Below, piece after piece: positions 37,858 through 47,905 of a stretch of DNA of 64,000 nucleotides (position 1 is the stretch's first letter; every line of letters starts with the position of its first letter). The notes beneath the pieces were generated by a model. The model did no database searches, had not been told where the DNA came from, and was given only the letters and a program-made list of their open reading frames with translations. Origin of the DNA: Pantoea rwandensis. Lineage in GTDB: Bacteria > Pseudomonadota > Gammaproteobacteria > Enterobacterales > Enterobacteriaceae. Location: positions 2,418,001 through 2,482,000 of the forward strand of contig NZ_CP009454.1 of NCBI RefSeq assembly GCF_000759475.1, in the 5' to 3' direction. Made by a program: the position numbers and the translations under genes.

Positions 37858-37922
37858 AACTTGCATCACCGCACCTAACCCTTTATAAGGTGCGGTCTTA
37901 TTGCACAACCCGGACCGCGATC

Positions 37923-38369
37923 ATGACTGAACAACCTTTCTGGCAGACAAAACGCCTTGACCAAATGGACGATGCAGAGTGGGAATCACTGTGCGACGGC
38001 TGCGGCCAGTGCTGCCTGAATAAGTTGCAGGATGCGGACACCGACGAAATCTATTTCACCAATGTGGCCTGCAATCAGCTGAACATCAAAACCTGCCAGT
38101 GCCGTAACTACGAGCGCCGGTTTGAATTTGAAGAGGACTGTATCAAGCTGACGCGTGAAAACCTCACCACCTTTAACTGGTTGCCGCGCACCTGCGCCTA
38201 TCGTCTGTTAGGCGAAGGCGGCACATTGCCTGCCTGGCATCCATTGGTGGCCGGTTCGAAAAAAGCGATGCATGCGCAGCGTATCTCGGTGCGGTATATC
38301 GCGGTGCGGGAGAGTGAAGTGCGCGACTGGGAAGATCACATTATCGATCGGCCCGATCGTAACGGTTGA
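37923..38369 (+). CDS. ycgN: UPF0260 cysteine-cluster protein YcgN
   Basis: 148 residues from ATG 37923. It has a dense cysteine pattern: [39 protein letters not shown] and PRTCAYRL. The spacing suggests a bound metal (the family is described as putative zinc- or iron-chelating). No enzymatic role is established. It follows ycgM and converges on dsbB. Confidence 0.92.
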   Translation: MTEQPFWQTKRLDQMDDAEWESLCDGCGQCCLNKLQDADTDEIYFTNVACNQLNIKTCQCRNYERRFEFEEDCIKLTRENLTTFNWLPRTCAYRLLGEGGTLPAWHPLVAGSKKAMHAQRISVRYIAVRESEVRDWEDHIIDRPDRNG

Positions 38370-38375
38370 CGTGAT

Positions 38376-38406
38376 AACAGGCAGCGAGAGCTGCCTGTTT
38401 TGTTTT
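38376..38406. terminator. Terminator between ycgN and dsbB
   Basis: Ten-bp stem aacaggcagc/gctgcctgtt with a gaga tetraloop, then tttgtttt on the + strand. Confidence 0.85.
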
Positions 38407-38408
38407 GA

Positions 38409-38942
38409 TTAGCGGCTAAACAGATCGCGGCGTTTTGGCTTAAACGGCTGGGCAATCAGTACCAGTGCCCCAACCAGCAGATACGCGGCAAAGATGACGA
38501 TCATCCACTGCGGCATACTCCATGTCAGGAATGTCCAGCTGCGTTCAGCACAATCACCGCTGGCTACAAATACCGATGGCAGCCATTTATCCAACGGCAG
38601 CCAGGTCGGGAAGCGCGCGGCAAAGTCACAAGTGACAAACGGATTCGGGTGCAGCTGAATATTCGTATGTTCAATCGAAAGCATTAAGCCCTTATAAGCG
38701 CTGTAGAGCCAAATCAGGATAGCGGCCCAGCGCAGTGGCAGGGACTTCGGGGCGAACGCGCCAACGATACCTGCACCCATGACGCCAAACAGCGCACAAC
38801 GTTCGTAGATACACATCACGCAGGGTTTCAGTCCCATGACGTGTTGAAAGAAGAGTGCAGTCAGTTCAAAAGCCAGTGCTGTCAGAGCCAGCAATAACCA
38901 TGCCCCGCGTCCTCGTGAGCATTGATTCAAATATCGCAACAT
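38409..38942 (-). CDS. dsbB: Disulfide bond formation protein DsbB
   Basis: 177 residues, four membrane segments. Both redox pairs are present: [11 protein letters not shown] (Cys41/Cys44 of E. coli) in the first periplasmic loop, and Cys in [10 protein letters not shown] and SGDCAERSW (Cys104/Cys130) in the second. DsbB reoxidises DsbA and passes electrons to quinone. In E. coli nhaB lies upstream next to fadR; here only about 320 non-coding bases separate dsbB from fadR. Confidence 0.97.
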   Translation of the reverse strand: MLRYLNQCSRGRGAWLLLALTALAFELTALFFQHVMGLKPCVMCIYERCALFGVMGAGIVGAFAPKSLPLRWAAILIWLYSAYKGLMLSIEHTNIQLHPNPFVTCDFAARFPTWLPLDKWLPSVFVASGDCAERSWTFLTWSMPQWMIVIFAAYLLVGALVLIAQPFKPKRRDLFSR

Positions 38943-39258
38943 ATTGCTTATCCTGTAACCATTAATGCTTCGCAGTGTAAACCAAAAGCGTAACCGTGCC
39001 AGCCAGGTAAGGGGAAAAAATCATGTACAAAAATGACTTAAGCCTGATCCAGGCCATAAAAATCGCATTTACTGATCAAGCGGAGGTGACAGAAGGTCCA
39101 TACCACGCAAACGAGTGCGTTGCCGTCTGACCGGTTAAAAACACCGCTGAATTTTGCGCCAGCGCGCGCTTTTAATCGATTGTCAGTCTATTTCCGCTAT
39201 AGCCGCTCTGGTATGATGAGTGCCATTACGACAAAGAAAGCAATGAGAAATAAATGCT
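38943..39258. other. Divergent interval between dsbB and fadR
   Basis: 316 bases with no coding frame. In E. coli the Na+/H+ antiporter gene nhaB stands here; I found no remnant of it. The fadR-proximal end contains an extended -10 promoter (annotated separately). Confidence 0.6.
39209..39217 (+). promoter_or_regulatory. Extended -10 promoter element of fadR
   Basis: TGGTATGAT matches the TGnTATAAT extended -10 consensus, about 40 bases before the fadR ATG. No good -35 box is seen, which is acceptable for extended -10 promoters. Confidence 0.45.
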
Positions 39259-39978
39259 ATGGTGATTAAGGCGCAAAGCCCCGCAGGATTTGCTGAAGAG
39301 TATATTATTGAAAGCATCTGGAACAGTCGCTTTCCGCCGGGGTCTATTCTGCCTGCTGAACGTGAGCTTTCTGAACTGATTGGCGTCACGCGCACTACGC
39401 TGCGTGAAGTTTTACAGCGTCTGGCACGTGATGGATGGTTAACCATTCAGCATGGTAAACCCACGCGCGTGAATGATTTCTGGGAAACCTCCGGTCTTAA
39501 CATTCTCGAAACGCTTGCCCGCCTCGATCACGATAGCGTACCGCAGTTGATTGATAATCTGCTGTCGGTGCGTACCAATATCGCGTCGATTTTTATCAGC
39601 CGCGCACTGCGCCATCATCCGGACAAAGCGCGCGAGGTGCTGGAAACTGCACTGAGCGAAGAGGATAAAGCAGAAGCTTACACCGAACTGGATTATCGCG
39701 TGTTCCGTGGTTTGGCCTTTGCCTCCGGTAACCCGATTTATGGATTGATCCTGAACGGTTTGAAAGGGCTGTATACCCGCGTGGGGCGCCACTACTTCTC
39801 TAATTCTGAGGCGCGTCAGCAGGCTCGTAGCTTCTATCGTCAACTGGCGGATTTGTGCAGTGTGAATCCCACACAGGACCAGATTGTCGATACAGTACGT
39901 GAGTATGGTCGTCGCAGTGGAGAAATCTGGCATAGCATGCAAAAAAGCATGCCCGATGATTTAGCCAGCAAGCGCTAA
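39259..39978 (+). CDS. fadR: Fatty-acid metabolism regulator FadR
   Basis: 239 residues, as in E. coli. The N-terminal GntR-type winged helix ([30 protein letters not shown], about 33-62) contains the Arg residues that read the operator. The C-terminal all-helical FadR domain binds long-chain acyl-CoA ([22 protein letters not shown] and nearby). FadR represses fad genes and activates fabA/fabB; acyl-CoA releases it. A FadR-like operator is visible at fadD (31.6 kb). Confidence 0.98.
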   Translation: MVIKAQSPAGFAEEYIIESIWNSRFPPGSILPAERELSELIGVTRTTLREVLQRLARDGWLTIQHGKPTRVNDFWETSGLNILETLARLDHDSVPQLIDNLLSVRTNIASIFISRALRHHPDKAREVLETALSEEDKAEAYTELDYRVFRGLAFASGNPIYGLILNGLKGLYTRVGRHYFSNSEARQQARSFYRQLADLCSVNPTQDQIVDTVREYGRRSGEIWHSMQKSMPDDLASKR

Positions 39979-39981
39979 AAG

Positions 39982-40010
39982 AAAACCGGACTTTAACAGT
40001 CCGGTTTTTT
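39982..40010. terminator. Bidirectional terminator between fadR and ycgB
   Basis: Eleven-bp stem aaaaccggact/agtccggtttt with a five-base loop and a T-tract. Confidence 0.92.
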
Positions 40011-40015
40011 TATGC

Positions 40016-41551
40016 TTACAGTGCCGGGCCACGTGAAGGCGAACGGTCCAGCAACTCAACGCTGCCATCTTCGTTCTGTTGTTCCAGAATCACATCGAAA
40101 CCCCACAACCGATGCACATGCTTTAGCACTTCGCGGCGGCTTTTATCCAACGGCGCGCGTTGCTGTGGCACGTAGCGTAAGGTCAGCGAACGGTCGCCGC
40201 GCAGATCCACATTATAGACCTGAATGTTAGGCTCCAGATTGCTCAGGTTGTACTGTGCTGACAGTTGCTGGCGGATGGCGCGATAGCCTGCCTCATCGTG
40301 GATCGCGGCAATTTCCAGGAAGTTATTGCGATCGTCATCCATTACCGTAAACAGGCGGAAGTCTCGCATCACTTTGGGTGACAGGAATTGGCTGATGAAA
40401 CTCTCATCTTTAAACTCGCGCATGGCAAAGTGCAGCGTTTTCAGCCAGTCGGAACCCGCAATATCCGGGAACCAGTAGCGATCTTCTTCCGTCGGTGACT
40501 GGCAGATACGCTTGATATCCTGGAACATGGCGAAGCCCAAAGCGTAAGGGTTTATGCCGTTATACCACTGGCTGTTATACGGTGGCTGATACACCACATT
40601 GGTGTGGCTGTGCAGGAACTCCATCATAAAGCGTTCCGACACTTTCCCTTCGTCGTATAGATGGTTGAGGATGGTGTAATGCCAGAACGTCGCCCATCCT
40701 TCGTTCATCACCTGCGTCTGTTTCTGCGGGTAAAAATACTGGCTGACCTTACGCACGATGCGCAGCACCTCACGTTGCCAGGATTCCAGCAGCGGGGCGT
40801 TTTTTTCCATAAAGTAGAGCAGATTTTCCTGCGGTTCCGAAGGATAGCGCGCCGCTTCCACGTGCACGGACTCCTTCTCTTTACGTGGCAGGGTGCGCCA
40901 TAACGTATTCACCTGGCTCTGCAGATACTCTTCACGGCTTTTTTGCCGCGCTTTCTCTTCCTGCAGCGAAATTTTTTGCGGACGCTTGTAGCGATCAACG
41001 CCGTAGTTCATCAGAGCATGGCAGGAGTCGAGCAGCCGCTCCACTTCTTCGACGCCATATCGCTCTTCGCAATCAGTGATGTAGTTACGCGCGAATAACA
41101 GGTAATCGACGATGGAGCTGGCATCGGTCCAGCTGCGGAATAAATAGTTATTTTTAAAGAAAGAGTTGTGCCCATAGCACGCGTGCGCCATCACCAGCGC
41201 CTGCATGGTCATGGTGTTCTCTTCCATTAAATAAGCAATACAAGGATTGGAGTTGATGACGATCTCGTAGGCTAAGCCCTGCTGACCATGTTTATAGCGT
41301 TGTTCGGTTTCAATAAATTTTTTACCGAACGACCAGTGGGCATAGTTAATCGGCATACCCACGCTGGAGTAGGCATCCATCATTTGTTCGGAGGTGATGA
41401 CTTCGATTTGATGCGGATAGGTATCAAGCCCGTAGCTTTTCGCTACACGGTCAATTTCTGCCAGATAAACATCAAGCAGTTCAAAGGTCCAGTCGGGTCC
41501 ATCACTGAGTCGTTTACTGCTCCGGGTTGGCTCGTCAAAGATTGTCGTCAT
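40016..41551 (-). CDS. ycgB: SpoVR-family protein YcgB
   Basis: 511 residues from ATG 41551, with AGAGGTG upstream; fourteen upstream codons are not homologous. It has the SpoVR family core (RLSDGPDWTFELLDVYLAEIDRVA, HACYGHNSFFKNNYLF, MNEGWATFWHYTILNHLYDEG) and several conserved His and Glu residues. E. coli ycgB is RpoS-dependent; the biochemical function is unknown. In many bacteria spoVR is in one operon with prkA (yeaG) and yeaH. Here those genes lie 8 kb downstream, on the same strand but as separate units. Confidence 0.95.
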   Translation of the reverse strand: MTTIFDEPTRSSKRLSDGPDWTFELLDVYLAEIDRVAKSYGLDTYPHQIEVITSEQMMDAYSSVGMPINYAHWSFGKKFIETEQRYKHGQQGLAYEIVINSNPCIAYLMEENTMTMQALVMAHACYGHNSFFKNNYLFRSWTDASSIVDYLLFARNYITDCEERYGVEEVERLLDSCHALMNYGVDRYKRPQKISLQEEKARQKSREEYLQSQVNTLWRTLPRKEKESVHVEAARYPSEPQENLLYFMEKNAPLLESWQREVLRIVRKVSQYFYPQKQTQVMNEGWATFWHYTILNHLYDEGKVSERFMMEFLHSHTNVVYQPPYNSQWYNGINPYALGFAMFQDIKRICQSPTEEDRYWFPDIAGSDWLKTLHFAMREFKDESFISQFLSPKVMRDFRLFTVMDDDRNNFLEIAAIHDEAGYRAIRQQLSAQYNLSNLEPNIQVYNVDLRGDRSLTLRYVPQQRAPLDKSRREVLKHVHRLWGFDVILEQQNEDGSVELLDRSPSRGPAL

Positions 41552-42052
41552 AGCGCACCTCTGTTTTGCAAGCGGCAGGCAACGGAGTGTCACCTGTCAC
41601 GATCGTTTAAGGCTTCATCCTGAGAAAGACGGCCCAATAAAACTGAGCGAACACTTCAATGATAGTCCACTGTCGCTTATCCGAAACCGGAACTCAATCG
41701 AATTCTTTTGGCAGAAAATCATTCAAAAATCGTCGCTTAAGTCATTACTGATGACAACTCTTGGTTTTTAGCTAACTTGCAGAATAAAACTCTGTTTATA
41801 AGCGCATTATATGACTGCGACGCTTTCTCCTGAAAAAAGAGAAAAGCACTCCCTTACGCATAATAAATTGCTGATTAATGGTTTTATGGCATAAAAAATC
41901 CTGATTTTTGCACTGACTCATGATTTCTGTGTGCAGGAAGGTGAAAAACATGTGAAATATGTCTGTCGAATGTAAGATAAGAAGTGCTGTCTGGTTATGC
42001 TGATACAAACAGCATTCATAGTTGATTATGCTTTTGCCGCGGCGAGGGGCTT
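41552..42052. other. Divergent control region between ycgB and dadA
   Basis: About 500 AT-rich bases with no credible gene. E. coli dadAX is controlled by Lrp and CRP over a long upstream region, so this probably holds Lrp-type sites that cannot be pinned down by eye. One half-match to CRP (tgtga at about 41950-41954) was seen and is too weak to call. Confidence 0.55.
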
Positions 42053-43354
42053 ATGCGCGTAGTGATTCTTGGAAGTGGTGTCGTGGGAGTGGCGAGTGCC
42101 TGGTATCTGGCGCAGGCTGGACATGAGGTGACGGTCATCGATCGCCAGCCGGGGGCCGCGCTGGAAACCAGTGCCGGTAACGCTGGCCAGATCTCTCCAG
42201 GTTATGCGGCGCCTTGGGCGGCACCGGGTGTGCCACTGAAAGCGGTTAAATGGATGTTCCAGCGCCACGCGCCATTGGCCGTCCGCCTCGATGGCAGCAA
42301 GTTCCAGCTGGAATGGATGTGGAACATGCTGCGCAACTGTGACATGCGCCATTATCAGGAAAACAAAGGACGCATGGTACGTATCGCGGAATACAGTCGT
42401 GATTGCCTGAAAGCATTGCGCGCCTCGACCGGTATCGCCTATGAAGGCCGGCAGGGCGGCACCTTGCAGTTGTTCCGCACTCAGCAACAGTTTGAGAGCG
42501 CCAGCAAAGATATTGCCGTACTCAAAGATGCCGGCGTGCCTTACGAACTCCTAGAAGCACACCAGTTACACAGCGTTGAACCGGCGCTGGCCACGACGGC
42601 ACATAAACTGACCGGCGGGCTGCGTTTACCGAATGATGAAACCGGAGACTGCCAGCTGTTTACGCAGCGCCTGGCCGAGATGGCAGCCGCTGCGGGTGTC
42701 ACCTTCCGCTACGACACTCAGGTTGACCAACTGCTGCGTGAAGGCAATCGTATTTACGGCGTGAAGTGTGGCGAAGAGGTGATTAAGGCGGACGCCTATG
42801 TGGTGGCGTTCGGTTCCTACTCGACCGCGCTGCTGAAAGACATCGTGTCAATTCCGGTCTATCCGCTTAAAGGCTATTCCCTCACTATTCCGATTAAGAA
42901 TCCAGACGCAGCCCCCGTCTCCACCATCCTTGATGAAACCTACAAAGTGGCGGTCACGCGCTTTGACGATCGCATCCGCGTGGGGGGCATGGCGGAAATT
43001 GTTGGTTTTAACACCAAACTGACGCCTGCACGACGTGAAACGCTGGAGATGGTGGTCAGCGATCTCTATCCTGAAGGCGGTTTTGTTGAACAGGCCACGT
43101 TCTGGACAGGATTGCGTCCGATGACGCCGGACGGCACGCCGATTGTCGGGCGTACACCGCTGTCCAATCTCTATCTCAACACCGGTCACGGAACGCTGGG
43201 ATGGACCATGGCCTGTGGTTCCGGTCAGCTTTTGGCCGATTTGATTTCCGGTCAGAAACCGGCGATTGCCGCAGACGATTTGTCAGTACTGCGCTACCTG
43301 CCGGGTTTCGAACCCCATTCGTCGCCGTTGCGTAACGCTAACGCGGCGCGTTGA
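42053..43354 (+). CDS. dadA: D-amino acid dehydrogenase small subunit DadA
   Basis: 433 residues. It has an N-terminal FAD-binding Rossmann motif [28 protein letters not shown] (GxGxxG...D), [19 protein letters not shown] next to the flavin, and a C-terminal flavin motif [17 protein letters not shown]. It oxidises D-alanine and other D-amino acids to keto acids and passes electrons to the respiratory chain at the inner membrane. It forms the dadAX operon with the racemase 21 bases downstream. Confidence 0.97.
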   Translation: MRVVILGSGVVGVASAWYLAQAGHEVTVIDRQPGAALETSAGNAGQISPGYAAPWAAPGVPLKAVKWMFQRHAPLAVRLDGSKFQLEWMWNMLRNCDMRHYQENKGRMVRIAEYSRDCLKALRASTGIAYEGRQGGTLQLFRTQQQFESASKDIAVLKDAGVPYELLEAHQLHSVEPALATTAHKLTGGLRLPNDETGDCQLFTQRLAEMAAAAGVTFRYDTQVDQLLREGNRIYGVKCGEEVIKADAYVVAFGSYSTALLKDIVSIPVYPLKGYSLTIPIKNPDAAPVSTILDETYKVAVTRFDDRIRVGGMAEIVGFNTKLTPARRETLEMVVSDLYPEGGFVEQATFWTGLRPMTPDGTPIVGRTPLSNLYLNTGHGTLGWTMACGSGQLLADLISGQKPAIAADDLSVLRYLPGFEPHSSPLRNANAAR

Positions 43355-43375
43355 GACCTCAGGGAGAGCACAAGC

Positions 43376-44446
43376 ATGTCACGTCCTACTGGCGCCACCA
43401 TTAACCAACAGGCGCTGCGCCACAATCTCGCGATTGTACGGCAGGCTGCACCGCAGTCGCGGGTTTGGTCAGTGGTCAAAGCCAATGCTTACGGGCACGG
43501 TATCGCGCGTGCCTGGCAAAGTCTGGCAGAGACCGATGGTTTCGCGCTGTTGAATATGGAAGAAGCGATTCTGTTGCGTGAGCAGGGTTGGAAAAAACCG
43601 ATTCTGTTGCTGGAAGGTTTCTTCCATGCCGAAGATTTAACCTTGATCGATCGTTATCGTTTGACCACCAGTGTGCACAGCAACTGGCAGATTCAGGCGC
43701 TGGCCAAAGCTTCACTTTCTGCACCGGTTGATATCTATGTGAAGATGAACAGCGGCATGAATCGGCTGGGTTTCCGTCCGGAACAGTTGCAGGCGGCGTG
43801 GCAGAAACTGCGTGCGCTCCCTAACGTCGGTGAGATGACGCTGATGGCACATTTTGCGGACGCGGAAAACCCGGAAGGACTTATCGAACCGATGAAGCGC
43901 GTTGAACTGGCCGCCGAAGGTCTGGATTGCCCGCGCTCGCTCTCCAACTCTGCCGCCACTTTGTGGCATCCAGAGGCGCACTTTGACTGGGTGCGTCCGG
44001 GGATCATTCTCTATGGCGCATCGCCAAGTGGGAATTGGCAGGATATTGCCAGCAGCGGCTTGCAGCCGGTGATGACGCTGAACAGTGAAATCATTGGTGT
44101 GCAGCAGCTCAGTGCTGGTGACGGCGTGGGCTATGGCTATCGCTATCATGCATCGGGCGCACAGCGCATTGGTATTGTGGCCTGCGGCTATGCAGATGGC
44201 TATCCGCGCCATGCGCCAACCGGCACGCCAGTCAGCGTTGACGGTATTCGTACCCAGACGCTGGGCGCGATCTCCATGGATATGATGATGATTGACCTCG
44301 AACCTTGCCCGCAGGCCGGGATTGGTTCCAAAGTGGAACTGTGGGGCAATCAGGTGAAAATCGATGAGGTGGCGAAAGCCGCTGGCACGGTGGGCTACGA
44401 GCTGATGTGTGCGCTCGCGCCCCGCGTACCAGTTGAGATTATTTAA
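43376..44446 (+). CDS. dadX: Catabolic alanine racemase DadX
   Basis: 356 residues, identical in length to E. coli DadX. The PLP-binding Lys35 lies in VVKANAYGHG. The second catalytic base, a Tyr from the partner subunit, lies in GDGVGYGYRYHA. It converts L-alanine to D-alanine, which DadA then oxidises, allowing growth on alanine. Its last eight bases overlap the convergent exporter gene. Confidence 0.97.
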   Translation: MSRPTGATINQQALRHNLAIVRQAAPQSRVWSVVKANAYGHGIARAWQSLAETDGFALLNMEEAILLREQGWKKPILLLEGFFHAEDLTLIDRYRLTTSVHSNWQIQALAKASLSAPVDIYVKMNSGMNRLGFRPEQLQAAWQKLRALPNVGEMTLMAHFADAENPEGLIEPMKRVELAAEGLDCPRSLSNSAATLWHPEAHFDWVRPGIILYGASPSGNWQDIASSGLQPVMTLNSEIIGVQQLSAGDGVGYGYRYHASGAQRIGIVACGYADGYPRHAPTGTPVSVDGIRTQTLGAISMDMMMIDLEPCPQAGIGSKVELWGNQVKIDEVAKAAGTVGYELMCALAPRVPVEII

Positions 44447-45632
44447 GCGCGGTCACGCTGCCGTGCATCTTCTTACTGCAGCGCCAGGCACTCAGGGCCA
44501 GCGCTGCACCTAAAAGCATCATTAAAGCCAGTGCTGATTTTTCTGCGACCGGCAATGCCACAATCATCAGGCTGCCACCCGCGCCGCACGCCATCTGAAT
44601 AAACCCCTGCAAGGCCGCGGCAACGCCTGCCTGCTGCTGATACGGTTCTAACGCGTAGCTGGTGGCGGGGCCAACGGTAAAGGCCAGTCCTGCAACCGAT
44701 ACCGCCACCGGAATCATATACAGCGCCCAGTGTGTCTGCCATGCGCCAGGCAACAGCGTCATTCCCGCCAGCAGCAGAATGGCACCCAGCAGCATGGTGA
44801 CAAAGCCCATCGCCAGGCAGAACGGGCGTCCGGCTTTACGGATAGTCTTATTCACAAACGCACTGACCAGCATGATCCAAAAGCCGTTGGCACCAAAGGC
44901 AAAGGAGAATTGCAGGGGCGTCAGACCCCCTTCCGTCATTAGCACGTGGGGGGCAAGTGACACATAAGTCAGCACCATGCCGAGCGCACCCGCGTTGGCA
45001 AACGCGAAGGCAAGAAAACGCGGCTCACGTGCAATCGCCGCATATTGCGCTAACGGCAATCCTTTGACGCGTAACGTATCGGCTGGACGGGTTTCCGGCA
45101 GGAAGAACACCACAATCAAACCAATGACTGCAGCATAGCCACACAGGAACCAGAAGGGCGCTCGCCAGCCGTAGGCTTCAGCAAGGATACCACCCAGTAG
45201 TGGCGCCAATGCCGGCACAATATTCAATGCACCATTGAGAAAACCATAGGCGCGCGCAGCTTCATCACCGCTTAAACGATCGCGCACGCCACTGAAGGCC
45301 ACCACCGCACTGCAACAGACCGCGCAGCCCTGAATCAAACGGGCAAGGAAGAACACTGGCCATACGGTGGCCGTTGCCGCCACGGCGCTGCCAATGATGT
45401 AAAGCACCAGACCAATGATCGCAATCGGCTTACGGCCAAAATTATCCACCAAGGGTCCGGTCACCAGCTGGCCGATGCCCATCACCAGTAAGAACAGCGG
45501 GATGGTGATCTGAATCAAACTGACCGGACTGTTAAGGCCTTCAGCGATTTGCGGCAGAGTAGGAAGGTATAAATCGATGCCGAGTGGTGCCAGCAGCACC
45601 AGGCTTAAAAGCAGCAGGGTAAATTTTTGCAT
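44439..45632 (-). CDS. Bcr/CflA-type multidrug efflux MFS transporter
   Basis: 397 residues with 12 predicted membrane helices. Signatures of the DHA1 Bcr/CflA group include LAPLGIDLYLPTLPQIAEGL in helix 1, GQLVTGPLVDNFGRKPI (motif A) after helix 2 and ARLIQGCAVCCSAVV in helix 4. The probable role is proton-driven export of drugs or small metabolites; the substrate is unknown. It overlaps the end of dadX by eight bases on the other strand. E. coli does not have a transporter between dadX and cvrA. Confidence 0.88.
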   Translation of the reverse strand: MQKFTLLLLSLVLLAPLGIDLYLPTLPQIAEGLNSPVSLIQITIPLFLLVMGIGQLVTGPLVDNFGRKPIAIIGLVLYIIGSAVAATATVWPVFFLARLIQGCAVCCSAVVAFSGVRDRLSGDEAARAYGFLNGALNIVPALAPLLGGILAEAYGWRAPFWFLCGYAAVIGLIVVFFLPETRPADTLRVKGLPLAQYAAIAREPRFLAFAFANAGALGMVLTYVSLAPHVLMTEGGLTPLQFSFAFGANGFWIMLVSAFVNKTIRKAGRPFCLAMGFVTMLLGAILLLAGMTLLPGAWQTHWALYMIPVAVSVAGLAFTVGPATSYALEPYQQQAGVAAALQGFIQMACGAGGSLMIVALPVAEKSALALMMLLGAALALSAWRCSKKMHGSVTALK

Positions 45633-45699
45633 CTGAAACCAGAAACGTCCTGTTAAACAAGCGGGAAGGGTAATGACTTAGCAGGGAAAAAGAAAGGAA

Positions 45700-45737
45700 T
45701 AAAAAAGCGATGTCTGCTGAGACAACACAGACATCGC
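45700..45737 (-). terminator. Intrinsic terminator of wbaP
   Basis: Ten-bp stem gcgatgtctg/cagacatcgc; on the minus strand it is followed by TTTTTTATT. It lies just beyond the wbaP stop. Confidence 0.85.
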
Positions 45738-45750
45738 ATCGCGGGTAGGA

Positions 45751-47217
45751 TCAGTAGGCCCCGTCGCGGCGTAACACCACACCTGCGGTTTTAAACAGAA
45801 TGGCGATGTCGGTCCACAACGCCCAGTTTTTCACATACCAGGAATCGAAATAGACGCGAGTATCATAGTCGATATCGTTACGACCGCTCACCTGCCACAG
45901 ACCGGTCATGCCCGGTTTCGCCATCAGGTAATAATCAACATCCCCCGCATAGCGTTCCAGCTCAACTTCAATCACCGGACGTGGACCCACCAGACTCATT
46001 TCACCACGAATCACATTCCACAACTGCGGCAATTCGTCGAGGCTGGTTTTACGCAGGAAACCGCCAATTTTGGTGATACGTGGATCGTTTTTCAGTTTGA
46101 AATCACGATCCCATTCTGCGCGCGCCTCTTCGCTGGTCGCCAGCAGATTTTGCAACACTTCCTGAGAGTTAGTGACCATCGAACGGAATTTCAGGCATTT
46201 AAACTTCACGCCATCCTGCCCAACACGTTCATGCCCATAGATCGCATTGCCGCCATCACGTTTTACCATCGCACACAGCAGACCGAATACCGGGGCGAGG
46301 AACAGCAGCAACAGGGAGGCGACCACAATATCGAAGGTACGCTTGAGGAAGCGAGAAGAACGTTTTGCCAGGTTATTACTGACGCGCAGGATCATCACTT
46401 CGTGGCTGAAGATGAATGACATATCCGTACCGTAAAGCGGCACGCCGCGCAGGGTTGGGATCACGGAGATCGAGCGGCACTTCATTTTGGACAGGAACTT
46501 CAGCCATTTATCGCGCACCACCTGCTGTTCAAACTCAGTGGCGACGATAAATTGCGTGTTGTCGCGATCCATCGTTTGCCAGTTGATGTCTTTCCAGGTG
46601 ATCACGGGTACACCATTAACGTTCTCAGGATGGTGCTCATCTTCCAGTGAGATGAAAGCCTGGACGTTGTAGCCGAGGATTTCCTCACTCTGCAGTGCTG
46701 CATAAGCTTCCATGGCATTCTTGCCTGAACCAATAATGATGGTCTCTTTCTGCCACTGACCTGCGCGGTTGATGGCTCGCTTGACCACCGCACGCATCAG
46801 CGGCAGCAGTAGCAGTGCGTAAGTCCAGCTAAACACCCAAACCATGCGCGAGAAGTCCCACTTGGAGATGGCGATCAGCGCCAAATCCAGCAGCGAAAAA
46901 ACGAACAGGGTTTTTACAATCTCTTTTAACTCGAACCAAAACGGTTTGCGGTAAGTGTAATGACGCATGCGCACCCAAAACCACGCGGTGCAAAGTACAG
47001 AAAGCCCTAATTGAGCGATAAAGCGGTATTCAATCTGCTGCGGCGGAATAAAGGTGTCCAGTTCTCCCCAAATACCCTGAACGGTTGCTGCAGATAGAAA
47101 CAAAGCCAGATTCAGAGCAATTAAATCCGAAAAGCTTAAAGCGACTTTTGCGATGAGATTTTTACGCAATCCGCTCCACGAGCGGGTTGCATCATTCATT
47201 ACCAATGTACTTGCCAT
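45751..47217 (-). CDS. wbaP: Undecaprenyl-phosphate galactose/hexose phosphotransferase, WbaP type
   Basis: 488 residues. Four N-terminal membrane helices (within about 20-150), a soluble domain ([18 protein letters not shown]), then a re-entrant or membrane helix ([21 protein letters not shown], about 300). The catalytic domain has [29 protein letters not shown] and MSLVGPRPV. The end [14 protein letters not shown] is WbaP/AmsG-like rather than WcaJ-like. It would transfer sugar-1-phosphate from a UDP-sugar to undecaprenyl phosphate, the first step of exopolysaccharide or O-antigen assembly. No other polysaccharide gene is nearby, so it is an orphan. The exact sugar is not provable from sequence. 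Confidence 0.88.
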   Translation of the reverse strand: MASTLVMNDATRSWSGLRKNLIAKVALSFSDLIALNLALFLSAATVQGIWGELDTFIPPQQIEYRFIAQLGLSVLCTAWFWVRMRHYTYRKPFWFELKEIVKTLFVFSLLDLALIAISKWDFSRMVWVFSWTYALLLLPLMRAVVKRAINRAGQWQKETIIIGSGKNAMEAYAALQSEEILGYNVQAFISLEDEHHPENVNGVPVITWKDINWQTMDRDNTQFIVATEFEQQVVRDKWLKFLSKMKCRSISVIPTLRGVPLYGTDMSFIFSHEVMILRVSNNLAKRSSRFLKRTFDIVVASLLLLFLAPVFGLLCAMVKRDGGNAIYGHERVGQDGVKFKCLKFRSMVTNSQEVLQNLLATSEEARAEWDRDFKLKNDPRITKIGGFLRKTSLDELPQLWNVIRGEMSLVGPRPVIEVELERYAGDVDYYLMAKPGMTGLWQVSGRNDIDYDTRVYFDSWYVKNWALWTDIAILFKTAGVVLRRDGAY

Positions 47218-47594
47218 AAAACCTGCTCTCTTTTCTTAAGTAAAAGATGGCCTGACCAGAATCAAGTACGCGCTCAGGAGTTGTCCACCGAAAATAAAAA
47301 GAAATGATTTTTCAGTGCGATATAAGTCAATGCTGCCATAAGCGCTGCATGGAAAGGGCCGTTTGAGACGTGATGTACGTCACGAAAAGCTGCAGCAACG
47401 TTTAAGAGTATGCAGGAGTTATTTGACAGAGTTAATATGGAAATAGTCTTAAAAGGAAATAAATGCTGCGTGAAATAGTGAGTTAGCTAATTGAAATACA
47501 AGGTTAAAACCAAAAAAAACCCAGATAGAACGCTTCATTTTAAGACTGCTTTTAGGAATGACCGCCATACGAAGCGGATGGCGGCGGGGGTACA
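47218..47594. other. Interval between wbaP and yebV-like gene
   Basis: About 380 bases, AT-rich, holding the wbaP promoter region. It contains the CRP-like palindrome annotated at 47369-47384 and a hairpin (ccgccat 47562-47568 with atggcgg 47578-47584) just after the upstream gene's end, without a T-tract. No ops element (ggcggtag) or clear RcsAB box was found. Confidence 0.55.
47369..47384. promoter_or_regulatory. CRP-like palindrome upstream of wbaP
   Basis: CGTGA-tgtacg-TCACG has the perfect GTGA-N6-TCAC core of CRP sites; only the outermost T/A pair differs. It lies about 150 bases upstream of the wbaP ATG. Confidence 0.5.
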
Positions 47595-47828
47595 TCAGGC
47601 GGGTTTTTTTAATACCCAGCGGTCTTGTTGCTTGTCATAGTGTCCGATCTGCAGATCGACGGGCTCGCCATCAATCCACGCCGGCACACTGGTTTCATGA
47701 TCCCAGCCATCGAGTTGGTAACTCAGGCCGGGGTTGGTATTGCAGGGAATGCTGATGGTATCGAGCTTTTCAGCATTCAGTTCTGCATCAACGATCTCGT
47801 AACGACCAATTTTTACCACGTGTCCCAT
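47595..47828 (-). CDS. yebV: DUF1480 (YebV-like) small protein
   Basis: 77 residues from ATG 47828, with GGGAG nine bases upstream; the frame is open for sixteen more codons without a ribosome site. The pattern VKIGRYEIVDAELN, TISIPCNTNPGLSYQLDGWDHETSVPAW, matches E. coli YebV (VRIGAFEIDDAEL; TIPCKSDPDLCMQLDAWDAETSIPA from memory). It is a small, acidic, cytoplasmic protein of unknown function. In E. coli yebV lies next to rsmF; that position is empty here (0.2 kb) and the gene stands downstream of cvrA instead, 77 bases after its stop. Confidence 0.82.
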   Translation of the reverse strand: MGHVVKIGRYEIVDAELNAEKLDTISIPCNTNPGLSYQLDGWDHETSVPAWIDGEPVDLQIGHYDKQQDRWVLKKPA

Positions 47829-47905
47829 GCGCTTCTCCCGTTTGTGCTGGGTGGAATAGTGATCATAGTAGCTCACACGCAGTTTTGGCGTTTTCGCAGT
47901 TCGGA

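Noticed and set aside
41940..41965. CRP site upstream of dadA
   Set aside because: Only the left half (TGTGA) matches; the right half is poor.
47540..47560. RcsAB box for wbaP (taagactgctttta)
   Set aside because: Only a partial match and more than 300 bases from the gene.
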